Below, one piece after another: positions 22,914 through 35,488 of a DNA stretch of 64,000 nt. The stretch spans positions 62,001-126,000 of the forward strand of contig QKWP01001108.1 of the NCBI GenBank assembly GCA_003550325.1. The letters are read 5' to 3'. The position numbers and the translations under genes were made by a program. The DNA is from Gigaspora rosea (lineage: Eukaryota > Glomeromycota > Glomeromycetes > Diversisporales > Gigasporaceae). Positions within the stretch are counted from its first letter, which is position 1; each line of letters begins with the position of its first letter. The notes below the pieces were generated by a model. That model was given only the letters and a program-made list of their open reading frames with translations, made no database searches and had not been told where the DNA came from.

Positions 22914-25900
22914 TTTATCAATTGAAAATAATAAAGATCTACTTATTTAAGTCGTTTTTTGGGCTTTTATTATTTGTAGTTTACAGGATTGCAATATATA
23001 CAAATTATAATTTATAATATTAAAAAATAGACTGATGGTATATTACAATCGCAATTACAAAAAGAAAAAAATAATCAAATTATTGTTTTTTATTGCCAAA
23101 GATATAGTTATACCAATACTCAATCTATTCCAATTCTAGCAGAGAAAATTCAGAAAATTATTTTATATCTGTAAAAGATATATTAGCTTATTTATTGAAA
23201 GATTCTTTAAATATAAACCAACTAATAGAAACAACTAGGCAATTTCAAGTTAAATAAAGTCAAAATGCACTAATATATTTTTTAATTTAATTTTACTAAT
23301 ATTAATAAAGCTAAAAAAAAGTTAATATACAAGCTATTTAAAATAGAAAAAATTACAAATAGTTTTAATCCAAACTGCAGTTAATACTATTATTAATCTT
23401 GCTAATAGTTAAAAATTACTAACTATAATTAGAAATTTTGAGAAATAAGTAATTTTTAACAAAATAGGTTTGTTTTAAAATTTTCTAATCTTCAATTTCT
23501 GGCCAAAAATATCACATAATCATTAGCATCAGCCAAAATCAGTATTAGCTTTTACAATATATTTACAGTTCCTCAATACTATTCTTAAAACAATATTTAT
23601 TAACTTGCTTCAAGTTTAGTTGTATTATTTCTTCAATTTTATTGTCTCAAATACTATTTATTCAGCTATCAATTTTTTTAGAAAGTTTGAACTTAAAATT
23701 AAAACTAAAAAGTGCATTAAAGTTATCATTACTCATGCATATATATACAAAAAAAGTAAAAATTTAATAGCATGCTATAATTTAAGAAAATAATTAAAAT
23801 TGATGGTTAGTAAATTTGTTTTCAAATAGCATTATAATATCTATTAATAATTGTTTGGTTTAGTAACTCAGTTTTGTTGTTTATAGTAATAATTTTATAA
23901 ATACCATATTTGCGCGTAATAGCGGGCTGGGGCGTTAATTCAGATTTTGAGTTTTTAAAAAATTAAGTCTTTTTGCTCAAAATAGCACCTATGTGTGTCC
24001 TGAAATAACACACACCCACCTTATATAATTCCTTTATTTTTCTTAAGTAAAATCAGAAAAAACTTTTCTATTATTGTATTCTATTGTATGTCTTTATTGA
24101 TGTCAAATTTATTCATTTATATACATTTGAATTTATAGATGACATGTTAACAGCACTTTAACGTATTGTTTAAATGCTATGTGATGGTACAACCAAGCCC
24201 AGCACATTGACGTGGTATTGAGAATATTTATAATCTGCGCCCCTTAACACAATTACATGCTAATACGTTAGCGTGTTATGAAGATTTTACAAAAAGGGAC
24301 AATTATATATCAATCATCAAGTTTACCCGGACTTCAACTAACATTTAATGAAAATTATCTATACTAAATAAAGAGAAGATCTATTTACAAATTGTGGTAA
24401 AATAATCAGGAAATTCGAATCTAATTTTTCAGACTATTTGTTAGATTTTTCATTTTTTCTTTCATTATATTGACTTGATTTGATTTGTTTACTATTAACA
24501 AAATTAATAAAATCTAATTCCAAATTCAACTTATCTGTAAAGATAAAATTATACCAGATGAATTCACTATTAAAATATTATAGTAAAATATGCATTTATG
24601 TTTTCATATATTGATATAATTATATAACAATAATACAATAAATTAATTTATTTTTTTTATATATTCATTTAAATTGTGCACTGCATTTTAAATCTCATTA
24701 TTTTTTAAATATTTAGTAGCTATTATTTAATTTTTTATATATTTATTTAATTTGTGCACTGCATTTTAAATTTCATTATTTTTTAAATATTTAGTAGCTA
24801 TTATTTAATCTTGTATTTTGCTAATAAACTCTTTTTCCAGGTTCAAGATATTAAATAAATTAATAAACTAAATATTGGATTTGAAAACCAGTTATGAATA
24901 ATTTATAATATATAATTATATATACCAAGATAGTTTAATTTTGAATTTTAATCTTTTGTAATTATTAGTCTAACTTGAGGTTTTGAAATATTTTATTTTG
25001 TATATGTTTTTTTTGATTTCCTAAGATTTTTGTTATTATTTTTTATTCCAGTATCAATTTTACTATCTGAATTATCTGGATTAGTATTATAAAATAATGT
25101 TCTAAATTTTCTATTTTGCTTAATTAATATATGAATAAAAAAAGATAACACTATAGTTAATATTAGAAATAACAGAAAAATTACTATAGGCCAAAATATT
25201 TTATATAAAAACAATAGCCTAATCTTGTTTTGCATAAATAATTAATTTAACTCTAGAAATGCCAACTGCCACCTTCAAATAATCTAAGTAGGCACACTAT
25301 ACAAAGTGTATTTTAGTAGTTTTTTAAATCTTAATAAAACTAGCTAATCGTATTAAATTAATTACTATAGTAAGAAACCCCAAATGACTTAAAACATTTG
25401 GACCAATATCCAATCTTTTTATCTTCATATATAAGGTTGTATTTTTGCTATCAAAAATAATTATTAAAAATATTGAATAATAATTAGAGGCCTTGAATTA
25501 GATTATTATAATTAATTATTATCACTATTGTTAATAATTTTCGAAAAAAATAAAAAACAAATAGAATGAATTAGAAATAATTTAATTGAAAAAAACCAAA
25601 AAAATAAAAAAATAATATAGCCGAAAAAAGAAATAGAAGTTTCCTTCTAAAAATAAAAAGTAAGACCAAGCTAAATAATGCAGTTTTAATTATTTTGATA
25701 ATACAAAGATTCCAAATTTGCTGTAGTATATAGTTAACCATTGCTACTTGTAAAGGCACCAAAAGCCTTTGCTATTTGTTTAACAATTCTTTAAATTGAT
25801 ATAGTAGGTTATAACAGTGTGTACTAATAATAATAATCACTACTGCTTTGGTATTGGTAATGTTTGCTACAATAGTGTTTGAAAGAATAAAACTCTACTA

Positions 25901-26030
25901 TCATTTTATCCAATATATTTTTAAAATATTGAGTCTTGAGAGCATGCCCATATTCACTAAGAAATACATAACATTTTTGGTTGTTTTATTTGCAAGGTTA
26001 AGCTTATTTATTATATGAAGTTTGCTATTT
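22914..26030. other. CpG-poor A+T-rich DNA, no gene seen
   Basis: About 3 kb with no supportable gene. It includes a two-copy tandem duplication of about 80 bp at 24665-24815 (listed separately). Short frames at 24993-25235 and 25571-25762 are lysine/phenylalanine-rich products of A/T tracts and are not called. Confidence 0.45.
24665..24815. repeat. Tandem duplication, two units of about 80 bp
   Basis: Two adjacent units share gtgcactgcattttaaat and tatttagtagctattattta, with only a few differences. There is no coding content. The near identity suggests a recent slippage or unequal-exchange event. Confidence 0.75.
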
Positions 26031-26356
26031 ATCACCACTGGTGATCATCACCGGTATTCAATTTACCAATTAAAATTCAGGATCAGGTGTAACATGTAGA
26101 TTAATTTTTGTGTAACAAAAACAAAAAATTTTTAAAAAATTCCTAAAATTGCTTCTAACCTAAAATTTTGCTTATGAAACTACTTTTTTTTTGCAAAAAA
26201 AAAATCCCTCATAAAATTTTGGTATAAACTATACCCCTGCTACATCCTAGTTCTCACCCTTACCCTAATATTAAAGAGATTTAATTTATATTTAGTTTGT
26301 TTTGTTTATTTTGTTTTATGCATTGTAGATCACCGGTAATGATCACCAGTGGTAAT
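26031..26356. mobile_element. MITE of the 'aggatcaggtgtaacatgta' family, member 1
   Basis: The inverted ends atcaccactggtgatcatca and accggtaatgatcaccagtg are themselves palindromic. The interior has aggatcaggtgtaacatgta, an A/T-rich part, ataaactatacccctgc and a ccttaccctaat word. The same plan occurs at 30824, 31303, 31953 (inverted) and in part near 35040. Confidence 0.7.
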
Positions 26357-26881
26357 TTGTAGTAATTTTCTTATTATATTTATTAAGATTTGTTAAAATA
26401 CCTTTACCTTGGAAATATTTTAATGTTCTAGGAGTTTTTTTGAGCCTTTGCCTGCTAATTAAATACATGCAATATTTCATTCAAAGATAATAACAGTGTT
26501 TTTAAAATTATATAAAATTTTAGAAGTTGTAAAATATGCTTATTTTACAAATTCTATCCTTTTTTTATATATTAAATTTGTATTAAAGATATTATTAAAA
26601 TAAAATTTTATTAAAATTTCTAATTCTAGTAAGTTTAGAATTTCTATAGGTACTCCAGAAAAGGATGTGATTGATTGAACACTTTGAAGTAGTAAAATTT
26701 ATCTATCTTTTAATTTATATTAATATAATATTGATTCTTTTTTTGCCATTTCTTTTCTAAAAGCTCTACAAATAAGTGAATTTTAGATTTATAAATGTGG
26801 AAGATTGTAAATAGTTAGTTGCCTTAAGTCACTTGCTAGAAAATCTTCAAATATTTACAGATATTAAATGTATTTTCAAAA

Positions 26882-27176
26882 TTGGGGACATCTAAAGCAG
26901 GGCAACTCATATTTCCTAATAACTTTCTCAATTAACTTTAGAGTTAGGGTTATCTTATATTAGGGTTAGGTTGGGTTTTAAATAGCTATATAAGCAAAAT
27001 TGTCTTACTTATATTTTTACTTAACCTACCTAAAGTAGGTTTAAGACTGCTATTTTTTGTATTTTTTTGGTTTTTTGCTTTTGTTTCTTGTTTTGCTTTG
27101 CTAGCAATCATCAAAATTTTATAATTAGATTTGCTGTGATCACGTGAATTTGCTCCTGCTTTAGACAACACCCCAA
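26882..27176. mobile_element. MITE of the 'ctaaagc...cacgtga' family, member 1
   Basis: The ends ttggggacatctaaagcagg and, from the other strand, ttggggtgttgtctaaagca pair. The interior shares taacctacctaaagtaggtt, a TTAGGGTT word and gatcacgtga with 51309-51562 and, less closely, 43284-43546. The 61-codon minus frame inside it is not a gene. Confidence 0.65.
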
Positions 27177-27679
27177 AATTAGTTTTTTGTGAACAGGCAT
27201 ATTATTTCTTGGGGTTTATACTTGACAAAATAAAAAAAACAGTTAGTTTGTGATTGATGTTTCTAAAAATATATTAATTCTATTCATTTTGCTTAAGTGG
27301 ATACATTTATATCATTCCATATAGTGTAGCCTAGTGGTTAAAACCTAGGAAGTTTATTGAACCTTTCTCATTTTGCATATGCCCTATATAGAAGAATAAT
27401 GAACATGCATTAAAAACTATGAAAATAGAACACTTTAACAAAATATATACTTGTATCAAGTCTATAGGCTTACTTTCTATAGATCATAAAATATAATTGT
27501 TGTTTTTAATCTGACTAGTTCCAGCATTATAACTGAGCCCTTTTCAAGGATCAAATAATTTGGGTTTTCAACATTGGCCTTTTTTATAAACAGATCCTTT
27601 TTATGAAGGTTTTTCTTAGTTGTTTTTGATAAGATAGCATACTCATTTTTTAATAATTATTTTCTTTTTACTAATTTAA
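27177..27679. other. Intergenic, no gene seen
   Basis: A+T-rich. The word gtagcctagtggttaaaacc at 27328-27347 resembles a tRNA box A, but no box B or cloverleaf follows. Confidence 0.4.
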
Positions 27680-28350
27680 TATTTTTGGTGGAATGTAAGA
27701 ACCCAGATCTTGTATCTGACCTTTTGGTATTCTCTTCAAATTTCAAATTTCTTATTTATTTTTTGAAGATTTCTTGTAAAGTACATTTACAAATGCTTTT
27801 GCTTCTTCTGATCCAAGATTATTATAAGAATATTCAGAGAATTCAGCATCACAATATTGCAAAGCACATTTACAAATATTTTCCCTACTCCCGAATCCAG
27901 ATCAATATAACTAATATCTAAAGAAGTTAATGTACTGTTCACACAAAGCACATCTACTACTACTTTTCTGTCTATAGGTCCAAAGATCATTCTTTTAATA
28001 TTTTTGCAAAACGTTTCTGCATGCTTTTACTTCTTATGATCCATTTTATTATAGTCAATATTAATTCTTTTTTTTTTTTGTGAATTGTCTTCAAAGTACA
28101 ATTGCAAATGCTTTTGCTTGCTCTAATTTAATTAAGATTGTTATAAGCAAGATTCAAAGAAATTAGGGTCATATTATTGCAAGCATATTGCAAATGCTTT
28201 TACTGTTCCTGGTTCAAGATCATTATAAAAATGTTCTCATCCGCTAATGCTTGATACAAGATCATTATACTAGCGTTAAATGAAGTTGGCGTAGTGTTTT
28301 TTCAAGATGCATTGGCTAATGCTTTCCGTCCCTCCGATTCTTTATTAATT
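27680..28350 (-). pseudogene. Relic of a second leucine-rich repeat (RNI-like) gene
   Basis: Read on the minus strand, 27990-27787 gives VDVLCVNSTLTSLDISYIDL and then NVLCNIVMLNSLN. These match the RNI-type unit (AxVLCxNxTLTSLxLSxNxLG). Upstream, from about 28335, more units follow with stops and frameshifts, for example KALANA and MTLISLNLAYNNL. The plus strand accordingly repeats aagcatttgc/gcaaatgctt words. It is in the opposite orientation to the larger relic at 20.8-22.3 kb. No intact start or full-length frame remains. Limits are approximate. Confidence 0.65.
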
Positions 28351-28431
28351 TCTTATTTCAGAATCCTTGGAGTAAGATAGGGCGGGACCATATACGAAAG
28401 AGACAGATCCTAGTCGGACAACGAAGGAAAA

Positions 28432-28502
28432 ATGCACTGCTGATCACAACCACCTGCTTAATTCTTAAATAACATTTTTAGCTACACATATTAAATGGGA
28501 AA
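28432..28502. repeat. Direct repeat unit A (pair with 30335-30402)
   Basis: The words gatcacaaccacctgctta and cttaaataacattttt..gcta recur as gatcacagccacccgctta and cttaaataacattttc..gtta 1.9 kb downstream in the same orientation. The second copy retains CpG where this one has TpG or CpA. Confidence 0.6.
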
Positions 28503-28619
28503 TCCTAGCATGACTCTCATGTGTAGGATCATTATTCTTGCTCGGATCAACTTTATTGATATGGAATCGCACTATGCAAAAAAAGAAGCATTGTGAAGGA
28601 AACTGTATTTTTTAGGGTG

Positions 28620-28915
28620 GCAAACATTTCACCGACAATCACTCCATCTACACCACATTTCACCGACAATTATTCACTGACAAGTTCTACCAACAGATTA
28701 TTGCACCGAAGCTCATTTCACCGACATTGTAATTCTGGTCATTGTCGTTAGGGTCAGGGTAGAATTAGGGTTAAAGTTAGTGTGCTTTTTTTAAAAAACC
28801 TGTTGGTGAAACGAGCTTCGGAGAAACGAACTGTCGGTAAAATGAGCTTGTCGGTGAATAATCAATTGCCGGTGAAATTTGTGTCGATGAAGTGATGTCG
28901 GTAAAATAATACGGA
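28620..28915. mobile_element. Foldback MITE with repeated 'caccgaca' words
   Basis: The left half carries several atttcaccgacaa words and the right half gtcggtgaa/gtcggtaaaat words, so the arms fold back on each other. The centre has cattgtcgttagggtcaggg. Related sequence is seen at 5690-5870 and 53060-53340. The 86-codon minus frame covering the right half reads only repeat sequence. Confidence 0.6.
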
Positions 28916-29506
28916 CCCGTATTTTTAAGCACTTTACAAAGTTTCGATTTTTTTCATATTGGAGTGACCATTTTACTATATCATCTGTGGTTTGAGAATG
29001 CATCTGTCTTGACATTTCAAATTCTGTGCTCTTCAATTGCATAATCATCAATATCCTTATTTCAATTGTTCATCTTTGTGCCGTTTTATAACTGTTTTAT
29101 AAGGGTCGCATGTTTGACACCAAGCGTAATCTGTGCTATATCAGTTGCAATTTGCAACATTTTCCATAATGCCCACCTCTTTTAGACTAATTTAAAAAAT
29201 ACAATCATATATTCATTCGTTATTGTGCCTTGAATTAATCAATATACTTGAGATATCTATTCTTACCGGTATATAATTTGTAATACTTTTAATATATCCG
29301 ATAAACTAAGCGAACTGGTTAACGTTTTTAAGTTCCATGGTTTTCGTGATTGTGTATATTTATTTATTGCTCGTTGTATTTTGTTACATTAATTCTTTAA
29401 TTCAACCATCGGTATTATTTCCACTTATCCATCCTTGCATTGTTTTATAAGGACCGCAGAGACTAATCATAAAACGTGCGTTTCTGCACCTTCTCACCAA
29501 ACACGA

Positions 29507-29700
29507 GGTCCTTACACAACTATTGCAGCCACAGAACCACGATATGATATCCTTGCACTACTAGCGCAGCCAGAGCCTAATCGCTAAATATGAAGTTCTT
29601 GCACTGCTATAACAGTCGAGTGTTTAATCACAATATAATGTCCTTGTACTGCTATCGCAGTTTCAGTAAGCATCTGGTCCTTGCATTACATTAATCACAG
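29507..29700. repeat. Minisatellite array 1, about 45-bp units (4-5 copies)
   Basis: Units begin gtccttgcactgctat or a close variant, continue with gcagcca or gcagtt, and end in taatcacaatat. Units start near 29507, 29550, 29597, 29640 and 29676. The same unit forms a longer array at 37644-38050. Each contains a small hairpin (ctgct-at-cgcag type). This array keeps more CpG than the second. Confidence 0.75.
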
Positions 29701-30823
29701 AGAGAAGGGTGGGACGGTCTGGATGATAGAACCAGTCTTCACCACAAGACGGATGTAGCGAAAAGAAAGGTACTAGACAAACGGCCTTTAAATCTTATCT
29801 TTCTTACACTATGATTACCTGCTTAGCGACATAGGATTACTCCCCTTCTTTCCTTACATATTTTCTCGTAAACCAGAAAATACTTGCATCTAACGAGATT
29901 CTAACATAGCGAAAACAAAAAAGAAATTCTATAAAAGGCTAAAATGTGATCCAATAAAATCTTCTGACTCAAAATAATCACTTTGCCTCAATTTCTATTT
30001 TACTTAAAATTTGTTATATCGATATTCAATTCCCGTTCCTTCCATTTTTTTCCTTATATGTACTTTCATTGCCCCGGGCTTAGTTAAAACTTATGTCTTG
30101 TTGAAACCTGATGGAAGAATATGCCTACATGTATCTGAATGCTTGTAGCAAAATATATACGTACAGTTGAAAGCGAACCCTGAGCAGTTGGAGCGGTATT
30201 TTTACTGATGTGTGATAGGAGCACCTTAAATAGTAACCACTTCCACCATGTATAAGATGCCTGCCGATACGTTCAATAAAGCCCAGGTTCAGATTTTGAG
30301 TCCGTAACTACAGGAGTTAAATCCACGAAAGAGTCGCACTGCCGATCACAGCCACCCGCTTAGTCCTTAAATAACATTTTCAGTTATACAATCAAATGGG
30401 AATGATCCTCGCGATAATTGCCAGATTTCTTCACGTGAGGGTCTACATGTCTTATCCAATAGCGAGTCTCGTTTTGATGTAACGCAACACAATTAGGAAA
30501 AACGTTCGCTTTTTCAGAAATCGCTCATATCATATCACGACAATTTGCATAAGAAACCGCTTTTCACGCTCTAACAAAAACTTATACGATTTCAAAGATT
30601 TTTTAGAGCGGTTGTAAACATTATCATGTGACAGATTATCGAATGTTCTGGATTGCAGATCAGTGAAAATCTGCACTCGATATCTCATATTCTGGTACAG
30701 CTATTACTATAAAAAGTAAAAAATTTTTATATATAATTATTAAATTTTTTTTTAAACTTATCTTTTAAAAAATAGTACATTATAATATTAAGTTATAAAT
30801 ATTAATTGAATATTTCTAATTTA
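29701..30823. other. Intergenic, no gene seen
   Basis: No gene is supported, although base composition is more even and CpG is present. It contains direct repeat unit B (30335-30402), partner of 28432-28502. Confidence 0.4.
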
Positions 30824-31147
30824 CACCACAGGTGATTATCACCTATAGTCAATTTGCCAATTAAAATTCAGGATCAGGTGTAACATGTAAATCAATCTTT
30901 GTGTAACAAAAACAAAGAAATTTTTAAAAAATTGCTAAAATTGCTTCTAGCCTAAAAACTTGCCTATAAAACTACTTTTTTTTATGCAAAAAAAAAATTC
31001 AATGTAAAATTTTGGTATAAACTATGACAACCTGCCCCATCCCAGTTCTTACCCTTATCCTAATATTAAAAAAATTTAAATTATACTTAATAAAAATTGT
31101 TTGTTTTTATTTATTTATTTATTACAGGTGATAATCACCTGTGGTGA
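30824..31147. mobile_element. MITE of the 'aggatcaggtgtaacatgta' family, member 2
   Basis: The ends caccacaggtgattatcacc and ggtgataatcacctgtggtg are a nearly perfect inverted pair, and each end is itself palindromic. The interior is colinear with 26031-26356, including ttcaggatcaggtgtaacat. Confidence 0.75.
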
Positions 31148-31302
31148 ACATTAGTTAATTTCATATTAATTTTTTATATTTATATTAAATATTTTCTATG
31201 ATCAATTTTTTAGTCTATTAAATAATATTAAATTTATTTACTTATTAAATTATTATTATTTTTTTCATTATGACAATTATGGTTTATTTATACAAGTTTA
31301 CT

Positions 31303-31624
31303 AAAATGTGCCTATGGTGTTGAACACCATGTTACACAATCTATTAGAATAGCCAATCAAAATTTAAGATCAGGTGTAACATAAAATTTCATTTTTTTGT
31401 TTATTTTTTAAAAAAACATTCATATATCTAAAGTTTGCTTATGAAACCACCTTAGGGCTCTAATAAAAAAAATTTCTTGCTAAATTTTGGCATAAACTAT
31501 GCCCCCTGCCCTATCCCGGATCTCACCCTAACTATAAAGTAATTAAAATTTATTTTTTGTTTTTGTTACACAGATTTGCAAATCTAATTTACGCTATAGT
31601 GTTCAACACTATAGGCGCATTTTA
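31303..31624. mobile_element. MITE, 'ggtgttgaacacc' subfamily, plus orientation
   Basis: The ends aaaatgtgcctatggtgttg and caacactataggcgcatttt are inverted. The terminal palindrome ggtgttgaacacc is intact on the left. The interior has aagatcaggtgtaacat and ctatgccccctgcccta. It forms a head-to-head pair with 31953-32295. Confidence 0.75.
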
Positions 31625-31952
31625 TAACATTTGTGTTTATAAGGCAAAAATATTCTTAATAATATTTTATATATAAATAAAATTATTATAAATTTTGAAA
31701 AAATTTTTATTAATTTAGTTTTTAGGTTAAAAACTAGTAAATAAAAAAAAATATACTAGTTTTTAGTTTAGTATATGCTTATATAATAAGTTAGTAAAAT
31801 TTATAATTAATAAAATTTTAATTAATATCATATTAAAATTCAAATTAGAGAATTATTTTTTATGTTTATACATTATTAAAATTTTTAAAATTTAAAAATT
31901 TATAGTAAAATACTGTAGATATTATTTTTACTATATAAATTACAATTATTAT

Positions 31953-32295
31953 AAAATGCACCTATGGTGTTGAACACCATAGGTAAATTAGATTTGCAAA
32001 TTCGTGTAACAAAACAAAAAAATAAACTTTTATAAAACAAAAAATAAATTTTTATTATCTTAGGGTTAGGGTGAGACCTGGGATGGGGCAGGGGGCATAG
32101 TTTATACAAAATTTAGCAAGGAATTTTTTTTATTAGGGCCCCAAAGGCAGTCTCATAAGCAAAATTTTAAGTTATGAAGGTTTTTTCAAAAAATAAACAA
32201 AAAAAACAAAATTTTACGTTACACCTGATCTTAAATTTTGATTGGCTATTCTAATAGTTTGTGTAACATGGTGTTCAACACCATAGGTGCATTTT
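31953..32295. mobile_element. MITE, 'ggtgttgaacacc' subfamily, inverted copy
   Basis: It is the same element as 31303-31624 in reverse orientation, with both terminal palindromes intact (aaaatgcacctatggtgttg ... ggtgttcaacaccataggtg). It contains ttagggttagggtgagac. The 69-codon minus frame at 31900-32109 lies across its edge and is not a gene. Confidence 0.75.
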
Positions 32296-33164
32296 AGTAA
32301 ACTTGATAAATTATATAATAAACTAGATTAAATTAGTGTTTTATTTTTGGTTTAACTTTTTATTGTAAATAATAACTTTGTTTAAAATTTTGCAAACTTT
32401 TTTTTGATAGTTACACCAAGGCACTTGCGTAGTAGCACAAAAAAATACTTAATTTTAATTGATTAACTTTAAAAATAAGCAAATTTTTAATTTTTTAATT
32501 TTTTAAATTTAAATATTGAATAAATTTAAAGATTTTGTAAAAACAATTAAATCAACAAATTATAAAATTTTTTTTATAAATATACTGTCTAGCTATTCAA
32601 ATAATATATATATTTTTTTAATTGCTAGTTAATAGAAAAAAATTAGTACTTACTATATACTAACTTTAATTTATTCAATTGAACTGCCAAAATATATGAG
32701 ATGACCAATAATTTATTTGTAATATCAATAATCTGGCACACATTCAGAAAATACGATTGTGACAAGCTCTAGACAGTAAAGTCATCAATTCTGATTATAT
32801 GTATGCTAGCAAATTATTAACACACAAAAAAATATCAATTCAATTAAAGATATTATTAAAAAAAATATTTAAAAATATTGTTATATAAATAATTAATTAA
32901 AAATATTTTATAATTAGATGCTCACTAGATGAAAAATTTAACTGAGAATACTGTTTCTAACAGAGCTGTTAATCAGTCCGTATGATCCATCCTGGTTAAA
33001 AGACTGCTAGTTCTTTAAAAAAGTTGGACAGAACTGCGGTTCAGGACCGAATAGGACTGAATAAAGCTAGATCGGACGGACCAATGATCAATATAATATT
33101 TTTTGCTATAATGGTAAAATTAAGTTTATGATATATCAGTATAAAGAATTTCAATGCTTTACAA
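32296..33164. other. CpG-poor A+T-rich DNA, no gene seen
   Basis: Nothing coding was found. A segment at 32985-33085 has tagatcggacgg and related gga/tcc words akin to the block at 36868-36930. Confidence 0.4.
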
Positions 33165-33167
33165 TAA

Positions 33168-33420
33168 GGCCAGACCAAATTGATTCTTTGTTTAATATGA
33201 CAAAATAACTAGAAGAGGGGGTGGAGCATTGAAAAAAACACAAAAATAATAATACTGCAAGTTTATTGGTTGATTTTACATATATTAATTATATGAAATT
33301 TAAAAAATTGAGAGAAGGCAGATACTATTAATTTCTATTAATGTGTATTGGACTTATATAAATTTCAAAAAATAGAGGGAGAGGGGGTCATATTAAACAA
33401 AGAATTAAATTGGTCTGGCC
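33168..33420. mobile_element. 253-bp PIF/Harbinger-like MITE
   Basis: The ends ggccagaccaaattgattct and, from the other strand, ggccagaccaatttaattct are inverted over about 34 bp. A TAA duplication flanks it at 33165-33167 and 33421-33423. There is no coding content. Confidence 0.8.
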
Positions 33421-34465
33421 TAAGCTTTTCAAATTTATAATATTTGCTTATATGATATAAGAGGAGCAATAGTTATTTATACATAATTTATAGATTAGAA
33501 AGTAATATAGTATATTAATATAGCAAAATAACATCTTTTATTAATTTTGTAATATAGTTAAATAATATAGTTAAAATTAGTTAAAAAGATATTTTGTCAC
33601 TTTTAACCACTTAACATCCAATAATTTAATTGAATAATATTATCAAAATTGGGCACCCAGTGTTCAATCTGTACTGATTTAAGCAAGAATTGTCTTAATA
33701 TAAGAAAATATTAAAGAAAATTAACAAACCGATTAGATGTTACTTAATGATGCCTGACACATGATGCAGCCTGTATCATTAACGCATGACAAAACCATTT
33801 CATCAGGCAACTTCAAATTGATGAATTGACAAATGACAAAACCCATAACACATAACAAAACCTATGACGCATGACGAAACCTATGGTGCATAATGAAACC
33901 CATGACACATGAACCTATAACACATGATAAAACCAACAAAACTCATGATGATTTTGATGAAGTATAGACTATTATTCATTTCTTTTATAAAAAAATAAAT
34001 TAATCCATATAAAGTTAATTTCTTGTTCATTATTATATCTTTCTAGTTTTTATCTTTTTGATATCAATCTGACATTGTCTAATGATTTGCAAAATTACTC
34101 AGATATATCCGATAGGTGTTCTACGAATTGGCAGTGTCATAGTATTTATTATTATATATTATTTTATGTATTTCTTATCTTGGCATAGTTTGTGGCATAG
34201 TTGGGTAATTTTAACCCTCAACGAGGGTACTATGCTGGTACTCTCAATGAGAGTTATAGACCCTCTATAAGTGTATAAACTTCTTAGCAAGTGAATTAAA
34301 CACTTAGATAGTGATTAAAGCCTCAGTACAAATTAAAGATATTTGTGGATATGGTTTTAGATTGCGAATGAAATAACAGATGTTTATAGCATTAGTGTTA
34401 GCATTAGTGTTATTATTGTGGTTTAAAAAATTATGTGTTCAGGCAATTTATTCTATGCAAATTTT

Positions 34466-34675
34466 GCAGAAAAATCACAAAATTCTGGGTCGTATGTGTC
34501 AGATCTAGGTTGGCATTTAGTTTTAGCTATTAGCAGGTTCTATAGCAAATTGCTTAATGAATGGATATGATTTCATTAGTAAAATTTTTTATGATCTTGG
34601 GGCAAAATCAATCAATTCTGATTCAGCTGACCATAATTCTGATGCACTCCAATATATTATGACCCAGAATTTTGT
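34466..34675. repeat. Nested inverted repeat
   Basis: The word acaaaattctgggtcgtat on the left is complemented by atattatgacccagaatttt on the right. It lies inside the 1.75-kb long-TIR element. Confidence 0.55.
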
Positions 34676-34760
34676 TGCTAGTAAAATGCTAGCAATAAAA
34701 AATAGTCTGTTTAGATTCAATGTAAAAGCTTCTTCAGTTGATAAGGGTTTCATCATGAGC

Positions 34761-34986
34761 AGTATTTAAAATTCAATGTTCTCAGTGTTCTCAGAGAACA
34801 TTACACAATTTTTGAGAACATAAGTTATTAAAATATGTTCTCTATTTGAGAACATTCAAAAATTCTATTAATATTAAAAAAAATTTAATTTTCCTATATA
34901 ATGAACATTAAAATTTTACTAAGAACATTAAGAAATTAAAAATGTTCTTTTTGAGAACATAAAACCAAATTTGAATTTTAAACACT
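34761..34986. mobile_element. MITE with 'gagaaca' repeats
   Basis: The ends agtatttaaaattcaatgtt and the complement of tttgaattttaaacact pair (agtgtttaaaattcaa). Inside are many gagaaca/tgttctc words. Related ends occur near 42760 and 44100. Confidence 0.6.
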
Positions 34987-35488
34987 GATCATAAGTATCA
35001 TAAAAAATTGATCACCTGTAATTCTGTAATTTTAACCAATCAAAATTTAAGATCAGATATAACATGTATTGGTTTGTTTTCTAAGTAAAAATACATATAA
35101 AATTAAGACTAAGAAACTGTGTTATAATTAGGGTTAGAGTTAGAAAAATATATTAGTAAAATTTTACGAGGAACATTTTAATTAGTATTCAATAAATAGT
35201 TTTCTAATAAAAATTTAGAGTTATTTGTTTTTTGTAAAAAATTTTTATGTTATACCTGGTCTTAAAATCGATCAGTTAAAATTACAATTTTTTTATAGGA
35301 GAACTAGAGTGTTAGTTTCATCAATAGTTAGAATTGTGTTAGGAGTTTCATTAATCATCAAGGGTTTTATTAATCATCAAGGGTTTCGTCAAGCATCAAA
35401 AGTTTTATCAATCGTCAAGGGTTTTGTCAGATGCAATTTTGATGAAACCTTTCATCATTATGAAAATAATTGTATCAGGCATCATTAA

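Larger units (their letters stand above)
33744..35488. mobile_element. 1.75-kb long-TIR element with inverted minisatellites inside both ends
   Basis: The outermost ends ttaatgatgcctga and tcaggcatcattaa are perfect inverted repeats. The hexamer tgttac flanks both sides (33738-33743 and 35489-35494). Inside the left end (33780-33960) are units such as catgacgcatgacgaaacc. Inside the right end (35310-35460) the complementary type gggttttatcaatcgtcaa is repeated. The arms are therefore made of a degenerate 20-27 bp repeat in inverted order, a foldback-like architecture. The centre holds smaller MITEs at 34466-34675, 34761-34986 and about 35000-35290. Frames of 62, 70 and 87 codons inside it are parts of these repeats. 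No transposase is visible. Confidence 0.65.

Noticed and set aside
27325..27350. tRNA box-A-like word gtagcctagtggttaaaacc
   Set aside because: No box B, no cloverleaf and no element boundary.
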